The notes under the pieces are model-generated. The model was not told the DNA's origin and ran no database searches. It saw only the letters and a list, made by a program, of their open reading frames with translations. The position numbers and the translations under genes were made by a program. Below, piece by piece: positions 44,142 to 54,729 of a stretch of 64,000 bases of DNA. Each line of letters begins with the position of its first letter. The first letter of the stretch is position 1. The DNA is from Sphingomonas guangdongensis (GTDB taxonomy: Bacteria; Pseudomonadota; Alphaproteobacteria; Sphingomonadales; Sphingomonadaceae). The stretch covers positions 248,001 through 312,000 of the forward strand of contig NZ_OBMI01000002.1 in assembly GCF_900199185.1 (NCBI RefSeq). The letters run 5' to 3'.

Positions 44142-44900
44142 TCAAGAGCGGACCGGAATGCCGGCCGCGGCGAGTGCGGCGTGCGCATCCGCGATCGACG
44201 CCTCGCCGAAGTGGAAGATGGACGCGGCCAGCACGGCGGATGCATGCCCGTCACGGATGCCCGCCACCAGGTGGTCGAGCGTTCCCACGCCGCCCGAGGC
44301 GACCACCGGCACTTCGACCCGATCGGCGATCGTCCGGATCAGGTCGAGGTCGTAGCCGTCGCGGGTGCCGTCCCGGTCCATGGAGGTGACCAGCAGCTCC
44401 CCCGCGCCGAGTGCCACGAGGTTCAGCGCGTGTTCGACCGCGTCGATGCCGGTCGCGCGGCGGCCGCCGTGGGTGAACACTTCCCAGCGCTCCCCCACCC
44501 GTCGCGCATCAACGGACGCGACGACGCACTGGCTGCCCATCCGGTCGGCGATCTCGGCCACTACGTCGGGGCGGGCGACGGCGGCGGAGTTGATCGCGAC
44601 CTTGTCCGCGCCCGCCAGCAGCAGCGCGCGGGCGTCCTCCACCGTGCGCACGCCGCCACCGACGGTGAGCGGCATGAAGCAGACCTCTGCCGTGCGCCGC
44701 ACCACGTCGACGATCGTGTCGCGGCCTTCGTGGCTCGCCCCGATGTCGAGGAAGCAGAGCTCATCGGCACCGGCCGCGTCATAGGCCCGCGCCTGTTCGA
44801 CCGGGTCGCCGGCATCCCGCAGATCGACGAAGTTGACGCCCTTGACGACCCGGCCGCCGGCGACGTCCAGGCACGGGATGACGCGCGCCCGGACGGTCAC
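44142..44900 (-). CDS. hisF: Imidazole glycerol phosphate synthase, cyclase subunit
   Basis: A 252-residue TIM-barrel enzyme. With HisH it makes imidazole glycerol phosphate and AICAR. Half-barrel duplication is visible: [55 protein letters not shown] and [13 protein letters not shown]. Asp11 is in the CLDV motif and the second catalytic Asp in TSMDRDG. Start GTG 44900 overlaps the hisA stop (GTGA). Confidence 0.98.
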   Translation of the reverse strand: MTVRARVIPCLDVAGGRVVKGVNFVDLRDAGDPVEQARAYDAAGADELCFLDIGASHEGRDTIVDVVRRTAEVCFMPLTVGGGVRTVEDARALLLAGADKVAINSAAVARPDVVAEIADRMGSQCVVASVDARRVGERWEVFTHGGRRATGIDAVEHALNLVALGAGELLVTSMDRDGTRDGYDLDLIRTIADRVEVPVVASGGVGTLDHLVAGIRDGHASAVLAASIFHFGEASIADAHAALAAAGIPVRS

Positions 44901-45616
44901 CCGCGCGCCACCCGGATCGCTTCGGCGAGGTCGAGGCGACCATCGTAGAGCGCACGGCCGGTGATGACGCCTTCGATCCCCGGCTTGCCTGCGAGCGCGA
45001 GAATGTCTTCGATCCCGGCGACGCCGCCGCTGGCGATCACGGGGATCGACACGGCGGCGGCGAGGGCGGTCGTCGCTTCGACGTTGCAGCCCTTCAGCAG
45101 GCCGTCGCGGCCGACGTCGGTGAAGAGGACGGCGGCGACGCCCGCGTCCTCGAAGCGGCGGGCGAGATCGGTGGCGGTGAGGTCGGACACGTCCGCCCAG
45201 CCCTCAGTCGCGACCATGTTGTCGCGTGCGTCGACCGCGACGACGATCCGCTCCGGGAAGTCGCGGGCGGCATCCCGAACCAGGTCGGGGTCTTTGACGG
45301 CCGCGGTGCCGATCACGACGCGCGCGACTCCTGCGTCGAACCAGCGCTCGATCGCGTGGCGGTCACGGATGCCGCCGCCGACCTGCACGCGGCCGGGAAA
45401 GCGCTCCACGATTCGGCGCACGGCGTCGCCGTTGACCGATGCACCGGCAAACGCACCGTCGAGGTCGACCACGTGTAGGTGGTCGGCGCCAGCGGCGGCG
45501 AAGGCCTCGGCCTGCGCCGCGGGGTCGTCGCCGTAGACGGTGGCGCGCGCCATGTCGCCTTCGGCGAGGCGCACGACCTGGCCGCCCTTGAGGTCGATGG
45601 CGGGAAAGACGATCAC
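44897..45616 (-). CDS. hisA: ProFAR isomerase (phosphoribosylformimino-5-aminoimidazole isomerase)
   Basis: A 239-residue TIM barrel that isomerises ProFAR to [25 protein letters not shown] contains the catalytic Asp at position ~8, and [14 protein letters not shown] the second. The GTG at 45616 was chosen because it overlaps the hisH stop by GTGA and has GGAG nine bases upstream. Confidence 0.98.
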   Translation of the reverse strand: MIVFPAIDLKGGQVVRLAEGDMARATVYGDDPAAQAEAFAAAGADHLHVVDLDGAFAGASVNGDAVRRIVERFPGRVQVGGGIRDRHAIERWFDAGVARVVIGTAAVKDPDLVRDAARDFPERIVVAVDARDNMVATEGWADVSDLTATDLARRFEDAGVAAVLFTDVGRDGLLKGCNVEATTALAAAVSIPVIASGGVAGIEDILALAGKPGIEGVITGRALYDGRLDLAEAIRVARG

Positions 45617-46221
45617 GGGCGCCACTCCAGAAAGCGGGATAGCAGCGCCAGGCCGTACGCCTGGCTCTTCTCCGGATGGAACTGCACGCCGAGCAGGTTG
45701 TCCCGGCCGATCGCCGCGGTGACGGTGCCGCCGTGGTCGGTGGTCGCGAGGACGGCCGCGCCGGTGAAAGCGAAGCTGTGGAGGAAGTAGGCCTCGCCGG
45801 GCTGGAGCAGCGGGTGATCGGCGGTGGGCGTCACGTCGTTCCAGCCCATGTGCGGCACGCGCACGCCCGGCTGCGCCGGCATGGCGGCGACCTCGCCCGA
45901 GATCCAGCCGAGCCCGGCGTGCTCGCCGTGCTCCAGCCCGCGCGTCGCCATCAGCTGCATGCCGACGCACACGCCCAGGAAAGGCACGCCGCCGCGCACC
46001 GCGCGCTCCTCCAGCGCCTCCACCATGCCGGGCACCGCGCGCAGACCCGCCGCGCAGGCGCCGAACGCCCCGACGCCGGGCAGGACGATACGATCGGCGG
46101 CGCGGACCGCGTCCGGATCGGCGGTCATCGCAACATCCTCCGCGCCCGCCGCGCGCAGCGCGTTGTGGACGGAGTGGAGGTTGCCGGCACCGTAGTCGAT
46201 CAGCACGAGGCTGGTCGCCAC
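45613..46221 (-). CDS. hisH: Imidazole glycerol phosphate synthase, glutaminase subunit
   Basis: A 202-residue class I amidotransferase that supplies ammonia to HisF. The nucleophile motif [10 protein letters not shown] holds the Cys and VQFHPEKS holds His and Glu of the triad. The GTG at 46221 shares its first base with the last base of the hisB stop (TAGTG), so initiation is coupled. Confidence 0.98.
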   Translation of the reverse strand: MATSLVLIDYGAGNLHSVHNALRAAGAEDVAMTADPDAVRAADRIVLPGVGAFGACAAGLRAVPGMVEALEERAVRGGVPFLGVCVGMQLMATRGLEHGEHAGLGWISGEVAAMPAQPGVRVPHMGWNDVTPTADHPLLQPGEAYFLHSFAFTGAAVLATTDHGGTVTAAIGRDNLLGVQFHPEKSQAYGLALLSRFLEWRP

Positions 46222-46808
46222 TAGAGCGTTCCCTTGGTGGAGGGGATCGCGTCCGCCTTGCGCGGATCGATCTCGATCGCGGTGCGCAAGGCGCGCGCCA
46301 GTCCCTTGAACGCGGCCTCCGCGATGTGGTGATTGTTGTCGCCGTAGAGCGTGCGGATGTGGAGTGTCAGGCCGGCGGTCTGCGCAAGAGAGTGGAAGAA
46401 GTGGGCGAACAGCTCCGTGTCCATCTCTCCCAGCCGCTTCTGGGTGAAGGGCAGGTCGCCGACGAACCAAGGACGGCCCGAGAGATCGAGCGCGACCTGG
46501 GTCAGCGTCTCGTCCATCGGGGACAGCGCATCGCCGTAGCGGCGGATGCCGCGCTTGTCGCCGAGTGCCTGCGCCACCGCCTGGCCGATCGCGAGTCCGG
46601 TGTCCTCGACCGTGTGGTGCTGATCGATGTGGAGATCGCCCACCGTCTTCACCGTAAGGTCGACCAGCGAGTGGCGCGACAGCTGCTCCAGCATGTGATT
46701 GAAGAAGCCGACGCCGGTCTCGACCGAGTAGCTGCCGGTGCCGTCCAGATTGATCGCGACGTCGATCGTCGTCTCGCTGGTGGCGCGGTGGATGGTGGCG
46801 GTGCGCAT
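46221..46808 (-). CDS. hisB: Imidazoleglycerol-phosphate dehydratase
   Basis: A 195-residue dehydratase, the monofunctional form. Metal-binding histidines occur in [23 protein letters not shown] and FFHSLAQTA, followed by [10 protein letters not shown]. First gene of the his operon on this strand. The divergent sspB starts 59 bp away, so both promoters must lie in that short gap or overlap the genes. Confidence 0.98.
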   Translation of the reverse strand: MRTATIHRATSETTIDVAINLDGTGSYSVETGVGFFNHMLEQLSRHSLVDLTVKTVGDLHIDQHHTVEDTGLAIGQAVAQALGDKRGIRRYGDALSPMDETLTQVALDLSGRPWFVGDLPFTQKRLGEMDTELFAHFFHSLAQTAGLTLHIRTLYGDNNHHIAEAAFKGLARALRTAIEIDPRKADAIPSTKGTL

Positions 46809-46867
46809 GATCGGCCCCGCGCCTATGCAATCTTGACCGGGTCCGCAATCGGCGTCAGCTATGCGCG

Positions 46868-47347
46868 ATGACCGGAGCCGTTGCCGATAGCCTGATTCCG
46901 TACGACGAGATCGTGCAGGAGGCGCTGCGCGCCGTGGTCGGCCGGGTGCTGGGTTCGATCGCCACGTCGGGCGGGCTGCCGGGCGAGCATCACTTTTACA
47001 TCACCTTCAAGACCCAAGCGGTTGGGGTCGACATCCCCAAGCGGCTGATCGAGCGATTTCCCGACGAAATGACGATCGTCATCCAGCACCGCTTCTGGGA
47101 CCTGAGCGTCGACGACAAAGGTTTCCAGGTCGGCCTGTCGTTCAACCAGGTGCCGTCGATGCTGAAGATCCCGTTCGCGGCCATCACCGGCTTTCACGAT
47201 CCCGCGGTCAACTTCGAGCTGCGCTTCCAGGCGAACGACGAAGCCGAGGTCGAGCCGCACGAGCCCGCCGACAACGACGAGCCGCTGGCCAAGCCGGTCG
47301 AGGACGGCTCGAACGTCGTCGCGGTGGATTTTAAGCGCAAGAAGTGA
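46868..47347 (+). CDS. sspB: SspB-like ClpXP adaptor, alphaproteobacterial type
   Basis: A 159-residue protein. The ~105-residue SspB fold ([20 protein letters not shown], then [20 protein letters not shown]) captures ssrA-tagged proteins. An acidic linker follows, and a short C-terminal tail [11 protein letters not shown] matches the ClpX-binding XB motif type. In Caulobacter SspB-alpha delivers tagged proteins to ClpXP. Its neighbour here is the divergent his operon. Confidence 0.92.
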   Translation: MTGAVADSLIPYDEIVQEALRAVVGRVLGSIATSGGLPGEHHFYITFKTQAVGVDIPKRLIERFPDEMTIVIQHRFWDLSVDDKGFQVGLSFNQVPSMLKIPFAAITGFHDPAVNFELRFQANDEAEVEPHEPADNDEPLAKPVEDGSNVVAVDFKRKK

Positions 47348-47488
47348 CGCGCAGCGCGGCAGCCGGTTAGCCGGCGTACCCGCGTGAGCACCGCCGGCGG
47401 GCACAGCTCGTCCGACGTGGGCTTTGCCCGCGGCGCGCTCTTGGGGCATGGCGGCGGCACGTCACACCAGCCAGGAGCCGACACGCCG

Positions 47489-48871
<1,383 letters not shown>

Positions 48872-48944
48872 TCGGTACGCCCGCGTCACGGAACCAACCC
48901 GCTCTCGCTTCGTCTCTTCGCACGAACGGCAAGGGAGGCGAACC

Positions 48945-49154
48945 ATGTTGAGCACGGCACTTGGCGCGCTGATCGGCAGTGCGATCGACGGCGCCGACGG
49001 CGACGACTCCACCGCCGACGGTGCGATCATCGGCGGCGCGGTGGCGCTGGTCGCGCGCGCACTGGTCCCTGTCGTTGTCACCTACGCGGTCGGCTGGGCG
49101 GTCCTGAAGGGCCTCGACGCAGCCAAGGACGCGGCATTCGGAGAAGGCAAATGA
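48945..49154 (+). CDS. Small glycine/alanine-rich membrane protein
   Basis: A 69-residue protein with AAGGGAGG before the ATG. The first segment MLSTALGALIGSAIDGADGD is followed by two hydrophobic stretches (AIIGGAVALVARALVPVVVT, YAVGWAVLKGL). The final ATGA overlaps the start of the next gene, so the two small proteins are likely co-translated. No family is recognised. Confidence 0.65.
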   Translation: MLSTALGALIGSAIDGADGDDSTADGAIIGGAVALVARALVPVVVTYAVGWAVLKGLDAAKDAAFGEGK

Positions 49155-49342
49155 TCGGCAGGATTATCGGTGCGCTCGTCGGGCGCGAGATCGACCGGCG
49201 CGACGGCCAGGGCGGCGCCAAGGGTGCGCTGCTGGGCTATGCCGCGGCCGGCGCGATGCGGCGGATGGGGCCACTCGGGCTGGTGCTCGGCGGGGCCTAT
49301 GTCGCCAAGAAGGCGTATGATCGGCGCAAGGGTCGGATCTGA
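49151..49342 (+). CDS. Small glycine-rich membrane-associated protein
   Basis: A 63-residue protein, MIGRIIGALVGREIDRRDGQ then GGAKGALLGYAAAGAMRRMG and LVLGGAYVAKKAYDRRKGR. It has GxxxG-rich hydrophobic stretches and a basic C-terminus. Translationally coupled to the preceding gene by a 4-bp overlap. Unknown function; probably a membrane-inserted partner. Confidence 0.65.
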   Translation: MIGRIIGALVGREIDRRDGQGGAKGALLGYAAAGAMRRMGPLGLVLGGAYVAKKAYDRRKGRI

Positions 49343-49351
49343 CGAGACACG

Positions 49352-49379
49352 CGTAACCCCAGCGCACGCTGGGGTTACG
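49352..49379. terminator. Hairpin after the small membrane protein pair
   Basis: CGTAACCCCAGCG (49352-49364) pairs with CGCTGGGGTTACG (49367-49379): a perfect 13-bp inverted repeat around a 2-nt centre, 10 bp after the stop. A second small dyad, GCCAGC-TTAC-GCTGGC, follows at 49413-49428. There is no long T-run. It probably ends the transcript or protects its 3' end. Confidence 0.65.
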
Positions 49380-49506
49380 TGTCGCAAGCAGGTGCGCTTT
49401 ATCGATATAGGCGCCAGCTTACGCTGGCATGACGATTGTAGCAGGATTGGGCCACCCGCGCGCTCTCGGTTGACCCTCCGTCATCGCTGCGCCACTAGCG
49501 GCGGCT

Positions 49507-50163
49507 ATGCCTTCCCATACAGATCCCGACCCGCACGGCTTTCGTCGGCGCGGCGTGCTGTTCGTCCTCTCGTCGCCATCCGGGGCGGGCAAGTCGACGA
49601 TCGCGCGCATGCTGCTGGAGGCGGAACCGGCGCTCGGCATGTCGGTGTCGGCGACTACCCGCCCGATGCGCGAGGGCGAGGTCGACGGGCGCGATTATCA
49701 CTTCGTCGATCTGGAGCATTTTCGCGCCATGGTGGCAGAAGACGCGTTCCTCGAGTGGGCACACGTCTTCGATCACCGTTACGGCACGCCCAAGGCGCCG
49801 GTGTACGACATGCTCGGCTCCGGTCAGGACGTGCTGTTCGACATCGACTGGCAGGGGGCTCAGCAGCTTTTTCAGATCGCGGGCGGCGACGTCGTCCGCG
49901 TTTTCATCCTGCCGCCCTCGATGGAGGAGCTGCACCGCCGCCTGTCGCGCCGCGCGACGGACGCCGAGGAGGTGATCGCCGGGCGGATGAACCGCGCCGC
50001 GAGCGAGGTCAGCCACTGGGACGGCTATGATTATGTGCTGGTCAACGACGACGTCCAGCACTGTTTCGAGCAGGTCCGCACGATCCTGGCGGCCGAACGG
50101 CTGAAACGGTCGCGCCAGACCGGGATGATCGGCCTGATCCGCCGCCTTATGAAGACCGGCTGA
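49507..50163 (+). CDS. gmk: Guanylate kinase
   Basis: A 218-residue enzyme that phosphorylates GMP to GDP. P-loop VLSSPSGAGKSTI is at about residues 20-32. The GMP-binding part SVSATTRPMREGEVDGRDYH follows, and FDIDWQGAQQL is in place. ATG 49507 is the only good start. The organism also needs this for ppGpp balance. It is on the same strand as the lipoprotein gene after it. Confidence 0.98.
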   Translation: MPSHTDPDPHGFRRRGVLFVLSSPSGAGKSTIARMLLEAEPALGMSVSATTRPMREGEVDGRDYHFVDLEHFRAMVAEDAFLEWAHVFDHRYGTPKAPVYDMLGSGQDVLFDIDWQGAQQLFQIAGGDVVRVFILPPSMEELHRRLSRRATDAEEVIAGRMNRAASEVSHWDGYDYVLVNDDVQHCFEQVRTILAAERLKRSRQTGMIGLIRRLMKTG

Positions 50164-50263
50164 GACTTCTCGCCCAAGCATCCGACCGCGAAATCTGATC
50201 TGCCGCAACTTTCGCAGTTGATCATGCATTTGCTCCTGATCAGCAACAGGAGAGGAACATGAC

Positions 50264-50674
50264 ATGCGCGCGATCTTGAGTGTCGTTGCCGCGGCGACAA
50301 TGGTAGCGGGGTGCAGCCAGTATTCGGACGGCTACGGCGCCGGGCCGCGGGACCTCGGTTACGGGCGCTATGATTATGACCGACCCGATCCACAGTACGG
50401 CCGGTATGAGGCCGATCGCTACTATGTTGACAATCGACGCTATCGCGAGCGGCGTCTGAGCGACAATGACCGCGTCTACGTTGGTCGCGACGGGCGCTAT
50501 TATTGCCGGCGCAACGACGGCACCACCGGGCTGATCGTCGGCGGGATCGCGGGCGGCGTGCTCGGCGGGATCATCGCGCCGGGCGATTCATCGGTGCTAG
50601 GTGCGCTGCTTGGCGGGGCGGCCGGCGCGGCGGCGGGTCGCTCGATCGACCGCAACAACGTGCGCTGCCGCTAG
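50264..50674 (+). CDS. Glycine-zipper lipoprotein
   Basis: A 136-residue protein with lipoprotein signal MRAILSVVAAATMVAGC. A Tyr/Arg/Asp-rich middle (YGRYDYDRPDPQYGRYEADR) precedes a C-terminal glycine-zipper 2TM-like segment (LIVGGIAGGVLGGIIAPGD, then GALLGGAAGAAAGRSIDRN). Such domains insert into or associate with the membrane. Unknown physiological role, probably envelope integrity. Confidence 0.8.
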   Translation: MRAILSVVAAATMVAGCSQYSDGYGAGPRDLGYGRYDYDRPDPQYGRYEADRYYVDNRRYRERRLSDNDRVYVGRDGRYYCRRNDGTTGLIVGGIAGGVLGGIIAPGDSSVLGALLGGAAGAAAGRSIDRNNVRCR

Positions 50675-50734
50675 AGACTGTCCTACACGAACCGATCTGG
50701 TTAGGTGCCTGCCCGTTCCATCAAGGAGGGGCAG

Positions 50735-51298
50735 ATGAACATCGATGATCTGATCGACGAGGTGATTGGCCGGGAGGGTGGCTATAGCGACCACCCGGCC
50801 GACCGCGGCGGGCCGACCCGCTGGGGCGTGACCGAGCGGGTCGCGCGTGCCCACGGCTACGGCGGTGACATGCGGGCCTTTCCGCGCACGTCTGCGACGG
50901 CAATCTTCCGTCGCCTGTACTGGCTGCGTCCGGCCTTCGACCGGGTCGCGGCGCGGGCACCGCGGATCGCCGCCGAATTGTTTGACACCGGCGTGAACAT
51001 GGGACCGGCGGTCGCCACCGGCTTTCTCCAGCGTGCGCTCAACGCGCTCAATCGCGGCGGCCGCGACTATGCCGACGTGGCGAGCGACGGCGCGGTCGGA
51101 CCGCGCACGCTGGCGGCGCTGGACGGCTTTCTGCGGGCTCGCGGAGAGAGCGGCGAGACGGTGTTGCTCAAGGCGCTGGAGGCGCTGCAGGGCGAGCGCT
51201 ACCTCCGCCTGGCGGAGAGCCGTCCCGCCAACGAAGCATTCCTGTACGGCTGGCTCGCGAACCGTATCGGTTCACTCGGCGAGGGGGCAGTCGCATGA
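50735..51298 (+). CDS. GH108 endolysin (N-acetylmuramidase), gene-transfer-agent type
   Basis: A 187-residue peptidoglycan hydrolase. The glycoside-hydrolase-108 active site is [18 protein letters not shown] with Glu14 as catalytic residue, then [11 protein letters not shown]-terminal ~90-residue peptidoglycan-binding-3 domain follows ([19 protein letters not shown]). No signal peptide, as expected of a holin-dependent lysin. AAGGAGGGG precedes the ATG. The ATGA overlap with the holin gene marks a lysis cassette. In Rhodobacter capsulatus an endolysin-holin pair of this type sits apart from the main gene-transfer-agent cluster. Confidence 0.88.
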   Translation: MNIDDLIDEVIGREGGYSDHPADRGGPTRWGVTERVARAHGYGGDMRAFPRTSATAIFRRLYWLRPAFDRVAARAPRIAAELFDTGVNMGPAVATGFLQRALNALNRGGRDYADVASDGAVGPRTLAALDGFLRARGESGETVLLKALEALQGERYLRLAESRPANEAFLYGWLANRIGSLGEGAVA

Positions 51299-51705
51299 GC
51301 ATTCTCGATGGCATCATCGGCCCGGTCGCCGGGCTGCTCGACAAGATCATTCCCGATCCGCGGGCGCGCGACGCCGCCAAGCTCGAGCTGCTGAAGCTGG
51401 AGGGCGGGCAAGAGATGGAGCGCATCCGCGCGCAGATGAGCGCGGTGCTGGCGGAGGCGCAATCGACCGACCCGTGGACCAGCCGCGCGCGCCCTTCCTT
51501 TCTCTACGTCATGTATGCGCTGCTGCTCTGGTCGATCCCGATGGGACTGATCGCGGCGGCGCGGCCGGAACTGGCCGAGGCGATTGCGCGCGGCATGAAC
51601 GCCTATCTGAACGGCCTGCCGGAGTCGCTCTATGCGCTCTTCGGCACCGGCTACCTGGGCTACACGGTCGCGCGCGAATGGGGGAAGGGACGCACGCCCA
51701 AGTGA
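51295..51705 (+). CDS. Holin of three-transmembrane, gene-transfer-agent type
   Basis: A 136-residue protein. [20 protein letters not shown] and a charged helical stretch ([20 protein letters not shown]) precede hydrophobic segments [20 protein letters not shown] and [15 protein letters not shown]. This matches the holin family seen in gene transfer agents and related prophages. It overlaps the endolysin stop by 4 bases. The pair is followed by hslV, with no capsid or terminase genes in the window. Confidence 0.82.
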   Translation: MSILDGIIGPVAGLLDKIIPDPRARDAAKLELLKLEGGQEMERIRAQMSAVLAEAQSTDPWTSRARPSFLYVMYALLLWSIPMGLIAAARPELAEAIARGMNAYLNGLPESLYALFGTGYLGYTVAREWGKGRTPK

Positions 51706-51755
51706 CCCCAGGGCGTGCCGTTGCGGAGCGCGCACGCCCTTCCCACATGCCGGCC

Positions 51756-52307
51756 ATGAGCGAACATCCGGTGTGGCACGGCACCACGATCCTGTCCGTG
51801 CGAAAGAATGGCAAGGTCGTCGTGATCGGCGACGGACAGGTCAGTCAGGGCAACACGGTCATGAAGCCGAACGCGCGCAAGGTGCGGCGGCTGGGTGACG
51901 GGTCGGTGATCGGCGGGTTCGCGGGCGCGACCGCCGACGCCTTCACCCTCTTCGAGCGGCTGGAGGCGAAGCTGGAGCGGCACGGTGGCCAGCTGCTGCG
52001 CGCCGCGGTTGAGCTCGCGAAGGATTGGCGTACCGACAAGTTCCTCCGCAACCTGGAGGCGATGATGATCGTCGCCGACAAGGACGTGACCCTGGTCATC
52101 ACCGGGAACGGCGACGTGCTGGAGCCGGAGCTGGGGGTCACTGCGATCGGATCGGGCGGCAACTACGCGCTCGCGGCCGCGCGCGCGATCGTCGACTATG
52201 AGGAGGACGCCGAGGTGATCGCCCACAAGGCCATGCAGATCGCGGCCGACGTGTGCGTCTTCACCAACGACCGGCTGACCGTCGAGACGATCGAGAACGC
52301 GGCCTGA
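51756..52307 (+). CDS. hslV: ATP-dependent protease HslVU, peptidase subunit
   Basis: A 183-residue proteasome-type peptidase. The processed N-terminal threonine is in [20 protein letters not shown]; cleavage after Gly exposes Thr. The rest of the chain is typical ([20 protein letters not shown]). The start could also be the ATG at 51747 (MPAMSEHP), which adds three residues. No strong ribosome-binding site is visible at either. It forms the chamber into which HslU feeds unfolded proteins. Confidence 0.97.
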   Translation: MSEHPVWHGTTILSVRKNGKVVVIGDGQVSQGNTVMKPNARKVRRLGDGSVIGGFAGATADAFTLFERLEAKLERHGGQLLRAAVELAKDWRTDKFLRNLEAMMIVADKDVTLVITGNGDVLEPELGVTAIGSGGNYALAAARAIVDYEEDAEVIAHKAMQIAADVCVFTNDRLTVETIENAA

Positions 52308-52335
52308 GCGCCGCTCCCTCTACCTGACAGGCATC

Positions 52336-53628
52336 ATGAACGACCAACCCACCCCCAAGGCGATCGTCCGCGCGCTGGACGAGCACATCATCGGCCAGGC
52401 CGACGCGAAGCGCGCGGTGGCGGTGGCGCTCCGCAACCGCTGGCGGCGCCAGCAGCTCAGCCCCGACCTGCGCGACGAGGTCAGCCCGAAGAACATCCTG
52501 ATGATCGGGCCGACCGGGTGCGGCAAGACCGAGATCAGCCGCCGCTTGGCGAAGCTCGCCGACGCGCCGTTCGTGAAGGTCGAGGCGACCAAGTTCACCG
52601 AGGTCGGCTACGTCGGCCGCGACGTCGAGCAGATCGCCCGCGACTTGGTCGAGGAGGCCATCCGGCTGGAGAAGGAGCGCCGGCGCGCGGCGGTGAAGGA
52701 CAAGGCCGAGGCCGCGGCAATGACGCGGCTGCTCGACGCGCTGACCGGCAAGGACGCTAGCGCCGCGACGCGCGAGGCGTTCCGCCAGCGGCTGAACGAG
52801 GGACACCTCGACAACACGGAGATCGAGATCGAGCTGGAGGCGGCGCCCGCCGCCCCGTTCGAGGTGCCCGGCGCGGGGCCGCAGATGATCAACCTGGGCG
52901 AGATCATGAAAGGGTTTGGCGGGCCGCAGCTCAAGCGGCGCAAGCTGAACGTCCACGCCGCCTGGACCAAGCTGGTCGAGGAGGAGGCGGACAAGCGGCT
53001 TGATCAGGACGAGGTTAGCCGCACAGCGCTCGCCGACGCGGAGGCGAACGGGATCGTGTTCCTGGACGAGATCGACAAGATCGCGGTCAGCGACGTCCGG
53101 GGCGGCTCTGTCAGCCGCGAGGGCGTACAGCGCGACCTGCTGCCGCTCATCGAGGGCACCACCGTCTCGACCAAGTACGGGCCGATGAAGACCGACCACA
53201 TCCTGTTCATCGCCTCCGGCGCGTTCCACGTCGCCAAGCCGTCCGATCTGCTACCCGAGCTGCAGGGTCGTCTGCCGATCCGGGTCGAGCTGAAGGGGCT
53301 GTCGGAAGAGGATTTCGTCTCGATCCTCAGCGATACCAAGGCGTCGCTGCCCGAGCAGTACAAGGCGCTGATCGGGACGGAGGGTGTGACCATCGACTTC
53401 ACCTCGGACGGGATCCGCGCGGTCGCGCGGATCGCGGCGGAAGTGAACGGCGAGGTTGAGAACATCGGCGCGCGGCGCCTCCAGACGGTCATGGAGAAGC
53501 TGCTGGAGGAAGTAAGCTTTGACGCCGAGGACCGCGCCGGCAGCGCGCTGACGATTGATGCCGCCTATGTCGACAAGCAGCTCGCCAGCATCGCGCGCAA
53601 TACGGACCTCAGCCGCTACGTGCTCTGA
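52336..53628 (+). CDS. hslU: ATP-dependent protease HslVU, ATPase subunit
   Basis: A 430-residue AAA+ unfoldase. N-terminal [20 protein letters not shown], Walker [11 protein letters not shown] near residue 56, I-domain rich in charged residues (residues ~110-235), Walker [10 protein letters not shown]. It ends in TDLSRYVL, the C-terminal tail that activates HslV. 28 bp after hslV, same strand. The Walker A has Cys in the variable position where Val is common; this is not expected to harm it. Confidence 0.99.
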   Translation: MNDQPTPKAIVRALDEHIIGQADAKRAVAVALRNRWRRQQLSPDLRDEVSPKNILMIGPTGCGKTEISRRLAKLADAPFVKVEATKFTEVGYVGRDVEQIARDLVEEAIRLEKERRRAAVKDKAEAAAMTRLLDALTGKDASAATREAFRQRLNEGHLDNTEIEIELEAAPAAPFEVPGAGPQMINLGEIMKGFGGPQLKRRKLNVHAAWTKLVEEEADKRLDQDEVSRTALADAEANGIVFLDEIDKIAVSDVRGGSVSREGVQRDLLPLIEGTTVSTKYGPMKTDHILFIASGAFHVAKPSDLLPELQGRLPIRVELKGLSEEDFVSILSDTKASLPEQYKALIGTEGVTIDFTSDGIRAVARIAAEVNGEVENIGARRLQTVMEKLLEEVSFDAEDRAGSALTIDAAYVDKQLASIARNTDLSRYVL

Positions 53629-53666
53629 CGCCGGGCACGGTTGCGCGCGCCGGACGTTGGACGCGC

Positions 53667-54686
53667 GTGACCACGACACTGTACCCTGGCTACGCGCCGA
53701 TGGAGGCGAAGCTGGTCGACGAGCTGCCCGATGAAGGCGGCTGGCAGTTCGAACCCAAATGGGACGGCTTCCGCTGCCTCGCGTTCCGGCGCAGCGGCGC
53801 GGTCACGCTGATGTCCAAGTCGAGCAAGCCGCTGGGGCGCTTCTTTCCGGAGGTTGCCGCGCTCGTCGCGGGGCTGCCGGGTGGCGACCTGGTGCTCGAC
53901 GGCGAGCTGATCCTCCCGCGAGGATATGTGCTGTCGTTTGAGGCCCTGCAGGCGCGGCTCCACCCTGCGCAGAGCCGGATCGACAAGCTGTCCCGCGAAA
54001 CGCCCGCGCAGTTCATGGCGTTCGATCTGCTTCAGGCAGGCCGCGTGCTGGCGAACGAGCCGCTATCGCAGCGGCGGGCGCGGCTCGAAGCGTTCCTGTC
54101 GAAGGCGAACCAGCCGGCGTTGCTGCTTTCGCCCTGCTCGACCAATCGCAAGGTAGCGCTGACCTGGCTAGCCCGGAGCGGTGGAGCACTCGACGGCGTG
54201 GTCGCGAAGCGGCTCGCCGACGTCTACCAGCCGGGTGAGCGCGCGATGCTCAAGGTGAAGCAGCACCGCACCGCAGACTGCGTTGTCGGCGGTTTCCGGT
54301 ACGAGCGCGGTGGGCGCGAGGTCGCGTCGCTGCTGCTGGGGCTCTACGACGACGCCGGGCGGCTCGATCATGTCGGTTTCACGAGCGCGATCGCGACTGT
54401 CGATCGCCCGGCGCTGACGAAGCAGCTCGAGGCGTTGGCGGGCGAGGGCTTCTCCGGCAAGGCACCGGGCGGGCCGAGCCGATGGAGCACCGAACGCTCG
54501 GCCGACTGGCAGCCGCTCCGGCCGGAGCTGGTGGTGGAAGTGCGCTACGACCAGGTCACCGCCGGCCGCTTTCGCCACGGCACGCGGCTGCTGCGCTGGC
54601 GGCCGGACAAGGCACCGGCGGCGTGCACGCGCGACCAGCTGGTGCAGGAGCTGAGGCCGAGCGAGTTGGCGGAGGTGATTGTCTGA
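53667..54686 (+). CDS. ATP-dependent DNA ligase (LigC/LigD-type)
   Basis: A 339-residue nucleotidyltransferase. Adenylation motif EPKWDGFR has the AMP-accepting Lys31; motif III is FMAFDLLQ and motif IV/V regions follow (LDGVVAKR, AMLKVKQHR). A C-terminal OB-fold domain lies at about residues 210-330. This kind seals nicks in repair or end joining beside the NAD-dependent LigA. No Ku, polymerase or nuclease partner is adjacent. GTG start at 53667, 38 bp after hslU, same strand. Confidence 0.92.
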   Translation: MTTTLYPGYAPMEAKLVDELPDEGGWQFEPKWDGFRCLAFRRSGAVTLMSKSSKPLGRFFPEVAALVAGLPGGDLVLDGELILPRGYVLSFEALQARLHPAQSRIDKLSRETPAQFMAFDLLQAGRVLANEPLSQRRARLEAFLSKANQPALLLSPCSTNRKVALTWLARSGGALDGVVAKRLADVYQPGERAMLKVKQHRTADCVVGGFRYERGGREVASLLLGLYDDAGRLDHVGFTSAIATVDRPALTKQLEALAGEGFSGKAPGGPSRWSTERSADWQPLRPELVVEVRYDQVTAGRFRHGTRLLRWRPDKAPAACTRDQLVQELRPSELAEVIV

Positions 54687-54687
54687 T

Positions 54688-54716
54688 CGTCACCCCGGCT
54701 CAGGGTCGGGATGACG
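54688..54716. repeat. Intergenic palindrome between convergent genes
   Basis: CGTCACCCCGGCTCAGGGTCGGGATGACG is an imperfect inverted repeat, CGTCA-CCCCG against CGGGA-TGACG. It starts directly after the ligase stop and separates it from the convergent amidohydrolase-like gene. It may act as a terminator. Confidence 0.55.
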
Positions 54717-54729
54717 AAATGCTGTGAAC

